Assembly: GCA_900319885.1 (NCBI GenBank)
Contig: ONQH01000080.1
Location: forward strand, 1 to 7,650
DNA length: 7,650 bases
Direction: 5' to 3'
Origin: Candidatus Avelusimicrobium ruminicola
Lineage (GTDB): Bacteria > Elusimicrobiota > Elusimicrobia > Elusimicrobiales > Elusimicrobiaceae
Positions 1-5,415 of the stretch are shown piece by piece. Numbering within the stretch: position 1 is the first letter of the stretch; each line of letters starts with the position of its first letter. The notes beneath the pieces are model-generated. The model had not been told where the DNA came from. It worked only from the letters and a program-made list of their open reading frames with translations, and did no database searches. Both the position numbers and the translations under genes were made by a program.

Positions 1-197
1 TCCTTCTTGGCCACAAAACGCGAATCACGCACCAACCCGGCAAAAGCACCGATAGCAGGCGGATCTGCATTGGACAAATGGTTCCCGGCGATTAAAAGAG
101 CACCTTTCTGCGGAATATTCTCTAAACCTTCTACTTTGAAATTGTAGAAAAGTTTGAAATATACCCTTGCTACATATTTTACTAAATTAAGCACCAT
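1..197 (-). CDS. plsC: 1-acyl-sn-glycerol-3-phosphate acyltransferase (PlsC-like), N-terminal part
   Basis: Only the first 65 codons are inside the window; the gene runs off the left edge. I translated it by hand from ATG at 197. It begins MVLNLVKYVARVYFKLF, a hydrophobic/aromatic N terminus, then FKVEGLENIP and a strand ending GNHLSNADPPAIGA, then RFVAKK. NHLSNAD is the H-x4-D catalytic motif I of the glycerolipid acyltransferase family, and RFVAKK matches the stretch that normally follows it. Family members transfer an acyl chain to lysophosphatidate at the inner membrane, giving phosphatidate. The start overlaps the 3' end of cmk by 11 nt; a GGAG lies 13 nt upstream of the ATG, a long spacing, so translational coupling to cmk is likely. 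Substrate cannot be proved from this fragment; other acyltransferases share the motif. Confidence 0.85.
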   Translation of the reverse strand, partial: MVLNLVKYVARVYFKLFYNFKVEGLENIPQKGALLIAGNHLSNADPPAIGAFAGLVRDSRFVAKK

Positions 198-867
198 AGT
201 GGGAAATTTTCTCCAAGACAAGCGCAATCACTTGTTCTAAATTAAGCGTAGAAGTATCAATGATGATGGCCCCTTGCGCCGGTTTTAGCGGGCTGGCTGC
301 CCGGTGTGAGTCCCGGTAATCACGCTCTTTAATCAGGGCCAAAATATGTTCGTAATCGGGGTTTTCTCCATTTTCGCGCAGTTGCTTGACGCGGCGTTTA
401 GCGCGTTCTTCGGCAGACGCAGTCATGTAAATTTTTACATCAGCGTCTGGAAATACCACCGTGCCAATATCACGCCCTTCCATAATGATACCGCCCTCGG
501 CGCCGGCTTGGCGCATTTTTTCGGTTAGCACCGCACGCGCTTCTTTGTGGGTGGACACTTTGCTGGCCACATTACCGGTTTCTTCCAAATGAAGTTTGGC
601 CCCTAAATATTCCCCGTCCACAAACATTTTAAGCACTGCGTCCGGTTGACGTTCAAACGTAAAGCGCAGACGTTTACTAAGGGCCAATACGGCGGCTCCG
701 TCTTCCGGCTCGGTATGAGTTTCAAATACCTTGTAAGCCAACGCGCGGTAGAGTTCCCCGGTACTCAAGAAACCGTACCCCAGTTTTTGGGCAACCGCTT
801 TGCCGACTGAAGATTTCCCCGTACCGGCTGTACCGTCAATAGAAATCACAAGTCCATTTTTACGCAT
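187..867 (-). CDS. cmk: Cytidylate kinase (CMP/dCMP kinase)
   Basis: This 226-residue protein has the size of bacterial Cmk and phosphorylates CMP or dCMP with ATP in the cytoplasm. The P-loop GTAGTGKSS is at residues 12-20, the family signature GRDIGTVVFPDA at 131-142, and the lid/Arg region ERDYRDSHRAASPLKPA at 181-197, closing with IIIDTSTL at about 201-208. All are in the family order. One small oddity is LSTGELYR at 34-41, where family members usually have DSG or DTG before the Tyr-Arg. The ATG at 867 shares one base with the pilT stop (TAATG), and GGAAGG lies 6 nt upstream as ribosome-binding site. The downstream plsC start lies inside its last codons. A cmk-plsC pair is a common bacterial arrangement and links CDP supply with phosphatidate synthesis. 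Confidence 0.96.
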   Translation of the reverse strand: MRKNGLVISIDGTAGTGKSSVGKAVAQKLGYGFLSTGELYRALAYKVFETHTEPEDGAAVLALSKRLRFTFERQPDAVLKMFVDGEYLGAKLHLEETGNVASKVSTHKEARAVLTEKMRQAGAEGGIIMEGRDIGTVVFPDADVKIYMTASAEERAKRRVKQLRENGENPDYEHILALIKERDYRDSHRAASPLKPAQGAIIIDTSTLNLEQVIALVLEKISHYGA

Positions 868-1958
868 TAGGCGCCTTCCACGTTTAGGCTATCGGTCACC
901 CCGCGGATTGCCAACATAATAGCATCCGGACTGGTGGCCGCGGATTGGGCCGTTTCCATATCAATAATGCCCTGCTTATATAATTTGGCTAACGATTGGT
1001 CAAAGGTGTTCATCCCGTAGAACTCACCCTGTTGCATTTGTTTGACTAGATCGCCCGGGCGATTTTCCATAATCAGTTTGCGAATTTGCGGAGTACTGAC
1101 TAAAATTTCCAACGCCGGATACATCCCCCCCTTGGAACTGGGCAACAAACGCTGACATACAATCCCGCGGATCAATTCGGAGAGTTGTAAGCGGATTTGA
1201 TTTTGCAATTCAGCCGGGAAGGCATCTACTAAACGTTCCAAGGTTTGCACCACGTTTACCGTGTGCATCGTGCCAAGCACCAACTGCCCGGTTTCGGCAG
1301 CGGCGATAGCGGCTTTCATTACTTCCCCGTCGCGCAATTCCCCGATTAAAATGACGTCCGGGTCTTGACGCATAGCCGCGCGCAACGCGCTGGTATATGA
1401 CGGAGTATCTACTCCCAATTCCAACTGGCTGACCACGCTGCGGTTATCCGGGTGTAAAAATTCAATCGGGTCTTCCACCGTCAAAATGTGGTTGGCACGC
1501 GTTTTATTGATGTGGTCAATCATAGCGGCTAACGTGGAAGTTTTACCGGAACCGGTCATACCGGTTACCAACACAATACCCCGGCGCGAATCGGCCATTT
1601 TGCGCAAAATATCGCCGGGCAAGTGAAATTGTTCAAAGGAAGGAATTTGCGGCGGAATATGGCGGATAGCCATACAAATTCTGCCCATTTGGCGAAACAC
1701 GTTAAAACGGAAACGCCCATACGATTTAGCATCTAAGGAAAAGTCTACCGTACTATATTGTTCAAAAATGCGTTTTTCGCGTTCACCCATACAGGCATAC
1801 GCCATTTTTTTGGCCTCTTCATTGGATACGAAACTATCATCAATGGGTTTCATTTGTCCGTTCAAGCGCACATACGCATTGGAATTGCCGCGGATATGCA
1901 ACCCGCTGGCCTTATTATCCACTACTGTTCTTAATAAACTTTGCAATCCTACCGCCAT
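867..1958 (-). CDS. pilT: PilT-family type IV pilus retraction ATPase
   Basis: This 363-residue protein has the length and architecture of PilT/PilU: an N-terminal PAS-like domain (LLRTVVDNKASGLHIRGN, about residues 8-25, then VRLNGQMKPI) and a C-terminal RecA-like secretion ATPase core. Walker A GMTGSGKT is at 133-140, the Asp box TVEDPIEF at 160-167, Walker B DVILIGELRD at 201-210 with its Glu, and the His box around TMHT at 230-233. Near the C terminus QIRKLIMEN followed by GMNTFDQSL sits where PilT has its AIRNLIRE motif, so that motif is degenerate but recognisable. Hexameric PilT ATPases power pilus retraction at the inner-membrane base of the pilus. A strong AGGAGA lies 5 nt before the ATG. 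The gene starts 43 nt after the ftsZ stop and overlaps cmk by 1 nt. No other pilus gene is visible, so a PilT, PilU or other role stays open. Confidence 0.93.
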   Translation of the reverse strand: MAVGLQSLLRTVVDNKASGLHIRGNSNAYVRLNGQMKPIDDSFVSNEEAKKMAYACMGEREKRIFEQYSTVDFSLDAKSYGRFRFNVFRQMGRICMAIRHIPPQIPSFEQFHLPGDILRKMADSRRGIVLVTGMTGSGKTSTLAAMIDHINKTRANHILTVEDPIEFLHPDNRSVVSQLELGVDTPSYTSALRAAMRQDPDVILIGELRDGEVMKAAIAAAETGQLVLGTMHTVNVVQTLERLVDAFPAELQNQIRLQLSELIRGIVCQRLLPSSKGGMYPALEILVSTPQIRKLIMENRPGDLVKQMQQGEFYGMNTFDQSLAKLYKQGIIDMETAQSAATSPDAIMLAIRGVTDSLNVEGA

Positions 1959-2001
1959 AATTTTCTCCTTTGTATTTTAGTTTCGCACTTGTTATCAATT
2001 A

Positions 2002-3156
2002 CTATACAGAACGTTTTTTACGTCGCAAATACGCGGGGATCAGCATGGGATCCTCAAACGTAGGACGTTGCGGTTCAAATGTAGTAAACAAATCTTCGGC
2101 CACGCTATGGGCACGTACACTGGTTTCATTAGAAGCCGTTAACGGACGACGGGCCTGGAAGGCGCCGGCCTTTTCCGCACTAAACCCGGTGGCAATCACC
2201 GTGACCTTAAAATTGCCATTGAGGGTGGGATCGTAGGAATAACCGAACATAATGATAGAATCATTACTGGCATATTGACGAATCAGGCTCATCACTTCAC
2301 CTTGTTCCACCAAGGTTAAATTTTCTTCGGCCGCAAAGTGTACAATAAATCCCTTAGCCCCGCGGATATCGGCATTTTCAAGTAGCGGGGAGGAAATGGC
2401 CTGCTTTACGGCGGCCAAATGCCGGCCTTGGCCGGACGCTTCCCCCACCCCGATGAGTGATTTTTCCGAGTGGGCCATCACTTTGCGAATATCGTTAAAG
2501 TCAATATTTACTTCGCCGGGTTTGGTAATTACTTCGCTAATGCCTTGCACTGCTTGCAACAATACTTCATCTACCATTTTGAACGCATCACGCGAAGAGG
2601 TACTGGGATCAATATTGGCAAACAATTTTTCGTTAGGCACAATAATCATGGAATCCACGTACTTCTGCATTTCTACAATGCCTTTATCGGCTTGTTTCTC
2701 GCGCACGTACCCTTCAAAATTAAAGGGGCGCGTTACAACGCCTACTACCAACAAATCGTCGCCATAAATTTCTTTGGCCAGTTTAGCCACGTACGGGGCA
2801 ACCCCGGTACCGGTGCCACCGCCCATCCCGGCGGTGATAAATAATAAATCGCATTGGCCGATAATGAGTTTTAATTTTTCTTTACTTTCTTCGGCCGCTT
2901 TGCGTCCGCGATCCGGGTCTCCGCCGACCCCCAATCCTTTGGTCAATTTCTCGCCTACTTGCACTAAATAAGGTGCTTGATTGCGGCGCAAGTCCTGTGC
3001 GTCGGTATTGACCGCAATAAAGTCCACATCTTTTAAGCCACTGCGTACCATGTGGTTGATAGCATTTCCGCCACCGCCACCGACGCCAATGACTTTAATT
3101 TTGGCTTTTTTGCTCTCAAATTGAGCAGCAGGCATAAATAAATCTTGCATGTGCAT
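2002..3156 (-). CDS. ftsZ: Cell division GTPase FtsZ
   Basis: A complete 384-residue tubulin-like FtsZ that polymerises into the cytokinetic ring. After a short N-terminal tail comes IKVIGVGGGGGNAINHM (about 20-36), VDFIAVNTDAQDL (44-56), and the tubulin/FtsZ signature GGGTGTG at 112-118. The T7 synergy loop is VNIDFNDIR, with the catalytic aspartates at 219 and 222. The globular part ends near residue 325, followed by a short variable linker of about 40 residues. The conserved C-terminal peptide FEDPMLIPAYLRRKKRSV, which in this family binds FtsA and other partners, closes the protein. The ATG at 3156 is 3 nt after the ftsA stop. It has no strong Shine-Dalgarno nearby (an AGAGGA lies about 16 nt upstream), so coupling to ftsA translation is likely. 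Met3 and Met8 are alternative starts. Confidence 0.98.
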   Translation of the reverse strand: MHMQDLFMPAAQFESKKAKIKVIGVGGGGGNAINHMVRSGLKDVDFIAVNTDAQDLRRNQAPYLVQVGEKLTKGLGVGGDPDRGRKAAEESKEKLKLIIGQCDLLFITAGMGGGTGTGVAPYVAKLAKEIYGDDLLVVGVVTRPFNFEGYVREKQADKGIVEMQKYVDSMIIVPNEKLFANIDPSTSSRDAFKMVDEVLLQAVQGISEVITKPGEVNIDFNDIRKVMAHSEKSLIGVGEASGQGRHLAAVKQAISSPLLENADIRGAKGFIVHFAAEENLTLVEQGEVMSLIRQYASNDSIIMFGYSYDPTLNGNFKVTVIATGFSAEKAGAFQARRPLTASNETSVRAHSVAEDLFTTFEPQRPTFEDPMLIPAYLRRKKRSV

Positions 3157-3159
3157 AAA

Positions 3160-4410
3160 TTATCCAAACATTCCTCTAAAAAAATTACTCAATTTATCAA
3201 TGGCAGAGCCACTGTCACGGTAAGACTTTTTTCCATACAAATTTTCTTCGGAGGCGCGTTCCATGGCATAAATAACCAGTGCCAACGCCGTGCTGTAAGA
3301 CGGAGCAAAGAATTCGTCCCCGCACGTAATCAAATCGCGCCGCACCGTTCCCCGGCGCACATCTTTCAGGCCCAGAATATCCTTGCATAAGGTAGTCATC
3401 CCCGGCATGACGGAACCGCCGCCGGTAATTACACCTACCATAGGGATACTTTTGGGCTTATATCCGCTCAGCCCCACATAATGTTCTACTTGTTCCAACA
3501 GTTCTTCCATACGGGGTTGCAGACAATCTAAAATTTCCACGTTTTTAATCATACGGGTCGCACTGCCATCCAATAACGGGACTGAAATTTCGTGTTCTTG
3601 TTTCAAAAATTCCGGGTGGATAACGCCGTATTTTTCTTTGATTTCTTTGGCCGCTTTACGCGAAGTATTTAAGTAAGTGGAAAGGTCGTTGGTTAAAATA
3701 TCACATCCATACGGGATATCACACGAAAAGCGCATAATTCCCCCGATATAGACCCCTACGGAAATAGTTTCACCGCCAAAGTCAATAAGCATGGCCCCGT
3801 TTTCTTTTTCATCTTGCAACAGCACACAATCCCCCAACGGAACAAGACCGTAAACCGTTTGTTCCATACGGTACCCCGGGCGTTGGATGGCCTTGGCTAG
3901 GTTATTGAGGTGCGTAGAAGCACCAGTGATAATTTGCACATCTACTTCCAACAAAGAACCTTCCATCCCTTCCGGGTTGTGGATACCGCGCTGTTTATCA
4001 ACCGCATACCCTTGTGGAAACAAACCAATGATTTCATTGTCATTTTTTATCGGTACGGCTTTGGCATTTTCAATGGCCAGTTCCATATCGGCAGGGCCAA
4101 TTTCTTTATCCGGGCGCGAAATATTGTACGTCCCGTGATTGAAAAAAGATTCAATATGCGGCCCGCGTACCGCCACAAACAACTGACTGATATTTTGATT
4201 GGTTTCGCGTTCAATACTGCCCAGTATCGTCGTAACTGCCGCAGAAGTTTCGCGAATATCGGTTACCATGCCGCCGCGCAATCCGCGGCACGGGATATTT
4301 CTTCCGCAAAGCACTTGCAGTGTATTGGTACGTTCATCATGAGCCGCAGCCACTGCCGTTATTTTGCCGCTGCCCACATCTAATCCAACAATTAAATTCG
4401 GTTTTGCCAT
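3160..4410 (-). CDS. ftsA: Cell division protein FtsA
   Basis: A full-length 416-residue actin-like ATPase that anchors FtsZ filaments to the inner membrane. Phosphate-1 motif VGLDVGSGKITAV is at 8-20, phosphate-2 MLIDFGGETISVGV at 207-220, and the adenosine motif VGVITGGGSVMPGM at 325-338. The FtsA-specific 1C domain lies between about 85 and 165. The last residues, AIDKLSNFFRGMFG (403-416), form the amphipathic membrane-targeting helix typical of FtsA, so the protein is intact at its C terminus. AGGGGA (4422-4417) lies 6 nt before the ATG and supports this start. It follows ftsQ by 42 nt and precedes ftsZ by 3 nt, the classic ftsQ-ftsA-ftsZ order of the division and cell-wall cluster. Confidence 0.97.
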   Translation of the reverse strand: MAKPNLIVGLDVGSGKITAVAAAHDERTNTLQVLCGRNIPCRGLRGGMVTDIRETSAAVTTILGSIERETNQNISQLFVAVRGPHIESFFNHGTYNISRPDKEIGPADMELAIENAKAVPIKNDNEIIGLFPQGYAVDKQRGIHNPEGMEGSLLEVDVQIITGASTHLNNLAKAIQRPGYRMEQTVYGLVPLGDCVLLQDEKENGAMLIDFGGETISVGVYIGGIMRFSCDIPYGCDILTNDLSTYLNTSRKAAKEIKEKYGVIHPEFLKQEHEISVPLLDGSATRMIKNVEILDCLQPRMEELLEQVEHYVGLSGYKPKSIPMVGVITGGGSVMPGMTTLCKDILGLKDVRRGTVRRDLITCGDEFFAPSYSTALALVIYAMERASEENLYGKKSYRDSGSAIDKLSNFFRGMFG

Positions 4411-4442
4411 ACAAAATCCCCTACAAAAAATCTTCTTCCTCT

Positions 4443-4473
4443 ATTATAAGAATTATTGAGGACTCTTTGTCAA
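4443..4473 (-). promoter_or_regulatory. Candidate promoter for ftsA-ftsZ
   Basis: Reading the minus strand, the last codons of ftsQ contain TTGACA (4473-4468), and TATAAT follows at 4448-4443 just after the ftsQ stop. Both hexamers are exact matches to the sigma-70 consensus, but the 19-bp spacer is longer than the optimum 17. Transcription would begin about 25-30 nt upstream of the ftsA ATG, ahead of its ribosome-binding site. Internal promoters before ftsA/ftsZ are known in other bacteria. In AT-rich DNA a chance match is possible. Confidence 0.42.
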
Positions 4474-5148
4474 AAAAACTTTACCTTTTTCAAAAAATGA
4501 AAAATCCAATGAAACCGGCTCATGATACTTTTCACGTGCAAACATCATAATTTGCGCGGCCCGTTTCACCTTCTGTTTTAGTTGCACGGCAGTCCCAAAA
4601 CGAATCACACTTTGGTCCGGCAACGTGAGCGTAACCGTATTGTCGGTTGCGTTATATTCTATGGATTCAAACGCAAGCGTTTTTTTGAGTTTTAATAAAT
4701 TTTGCACCAGTTCCACAAAAGATTCATCCAACTTGGCGGGCACTTTGCCTATCAAATTGACGGGTAGCACCGCGCGCATTTCCAGCGGGTCGGCATATAC
4801 TATACTTTCTTCATCAATGTATTTACGGGACTGGTCCGGCAGGATAAATTGCGCCACCGGCTGACGGGGACGTGCGGTAATTTTCAGTTTGCCGCTGAGC
4901 ATCCCGCGCGAAACGGACACTTTGGCTAGCGTGGGGTATTTGGCTACCAATTCCTGACGCAGCAGATCAGCCTCGCGCCCGGAAAAAGGTTTGCCCTCCA
5001 GCGCAACTACCTTGTTAAAAATTTCTTTTTCACGCACGCCGGAAAGGCCTTCCACCGCTACCGATTTAACGTGCCAATCGGTAATTTGCGCGTTTTTAAG
5101 GGTGAAGTAAAGGTAACGCCCCCCAAAAAAGAGCGCGCCCAGTAGCAC
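4453..5148 (-). CDS. ftsQ: Cell division protein FtsQ, 5' end disrupted
   Basis: From the only in-frame GTG (5148) this gives 231 residues. The protein is a bitopic inner-membrane divisome component whose periplasmic part links to later division proteins. After the membrane segment, a POTRA-like domain runs from about 24 to 93 (WHVKSVAVEGLSGVREKEIF to LSGKLKITARPRQPVAQ). The beta domain ends SLDFSFFEKGKVFLTKS, in the usual FtsQ style. The GTG start is poor: it has no ribosome-binding site, sits in a pyrimidine tract and cuts the membrane helix. The same frame stays open upstream to a TAG at 5217-5215, encoding RPARRKKPS and then a Phe/Leu-rich stretch. That is the expected positively charged cytoplasmic tail and full transmembrane helix, yet no ATG, GTG or TTG precedes it. 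I infer the true start has been lost at the junction with the upstream tRNA remnant. The FtsQ identity itself is well supported by domain pattern and position before ftsA. Confidence 0.85.
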   Translation of the reverse strand: MLLGALFFGGRYLYFTLKNAQITDWHVKSVAVEGLSGVREKEIFNKVVALEGKPFSGREADLLRQELVAKYPTLAKVSVSRGMLSGKLKITARPRQPVAQFILPDQSRKYIDEESIVYADPLEMRAVLPVNLIGKVPAKLDESFVELVQNLLKLKKTLAFESIEYNATDNTVTLTLPDQSVIRFGTAVQLKQKVKRAAQIMMFAREKYHEPVSLDFSFFEKGKVFLTKSPQ

Positions 5149-5214
5149 AATTAAGAGAAAGAGAAGGAAAAGAAAAATAAAAAAAAAGGATGGCTTTTTG
5201 CGACGTGCCGGGCG
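5149..5214 (-). other. Open upstream extension of the ftsQ frame (lost 5' end), with pyrimidine tract
   Basis: These 22 codons are in frame with ftsQ and follow directly after a TAG at 5217-5215. They encode RPARRKKPS and then a run of Phe, Leu and Ile that continues into the ftsQ membrane segment, a normal 'positive-inside' N terminus. No ATG, GTG or TTG occurs in the stretch. On the minus strand 37 of the 38 bases from 5190 to 5153 are pyrimidines, including a run of nine T, so it holds no Shine-Dalgarno for the GTG at 5148. I read it as former coding sequence whose start codon was removed; translation of it in this arrangement is not supported. Confidence 0.7.
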
Positions 5215-5274
5215 CTAAGGACTTTCGTCCATACGGTCCTGAGCCGTACGCGTCTGCCATTCCGCCACTCGCCC
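5215..5274 (-). pseudogene. Truncated tRNA-Leu(CAG): 5' part only
   Basis: On the minus strand the acceptor 5' strand GGGCGAG (5274-5268) is followed by TG and a typical leucine-type D arm (GCGGAATGGCAGACGC). Next comes a 5-bp anticodon stem TACGG/CCGTA (5248-5244 with 5236-5232) around loop CTCAGGA, so the anticodon CAG (5241-5239) reads Leu codon CUG. A long class II variable arm follows, GGAC-GAAA-GTCC (5230-5219). A T arm with GGTTCRA and the 3' strand CTCGCCC must come next. Instead the sequence passes straight into ftsQ coding sequence (CGCCCGGCACG...). About 25-28 nt needed for folding and aminoacylation are absent, so no functional tRNA can come from here. A 66-codon open frame across the region (5351-5151) is a translation of the tRNA and not a gene. 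The cut-off could be a real deletion or a misassembly. Confidence 0.85.
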
Positions 5275-5284
5275 ATGTACAGAT

Positions 5285-5313
5285 ATTGTAGTAAATGAGA
5301 GCGCAAAAGTAAA
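5285..5313 (-). promoter_or_regulatory. Promoter of the tRNA-Leu remnant
   Basis: On the minus strand TTTACT (5313-5308; 4 of 6 consensus bases) and TACAAT (5290-5285; 5 of 6) are separated by exactly 17 bp. The -10 box ends 10 nt before the mature tRNA 5' base at 5274, which suits a short tRNA leader. With the tRNA 3' end missing and no terminator seen between it and ftsQ, transcripts from here would read into ftsQ and the genes below. Confidence 0.6.
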
Positions 5314-5415
5314 GAAATTTTAGGTACGAATTTCACAAAAAAATATGACAAATATGTTTAGTCTTAACAAAGGGAACTCAAGACTTTGCGACAAGAAACA
5401 AAGGCAGAAAGCAAA
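5314..5415 (-). other. Intergenic spacer with a weak hairpin
   Basis: About 100 AT-rich bases lie between the stop of the unknown membrane protein and the tRNA promoter. A 6-bp inverted repeat (agtctt at 5360-5365, aagact at 5380-5385, 14-nt loop) is followed on the minus strand by a T-rich stretch whose seven-T run (about 5343-5337) lies some 16 nt further on. It might weakly terminate the upstream gene, but stem and spacing are poor for an intrinsic terminator. Nothing else is recognised here. Confidence 0.25.

Noticed and set aside
2470..2844. Plus-strand open frames opposite ftsZ, ftsA, pilT and the unknown gene
   Set aside because: All lie antisense to strongly supported genes, have low-complexity or Cys/Ser-rich translations, and match no protein pattern.
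5151..5351. A 66-codon open frame starting MSYFFVKF on the minus strand
   Set aside because: It is the translation of the tRNA promoter region and tRNA-Leu remnant; the WRNGRR... peptide is a familiar artefact of tRNA-Leu genes. No ribosome-binding site or protein-like composition.
5360..5385. Hairpin as intrinsic terminator of the unknown membrane protein gene
   Set aside because: The stem is only 6 bp with a 14-nt loop, and the nearest T run is about 16 nt away on the minus strand, so it is kept only as a weak note.
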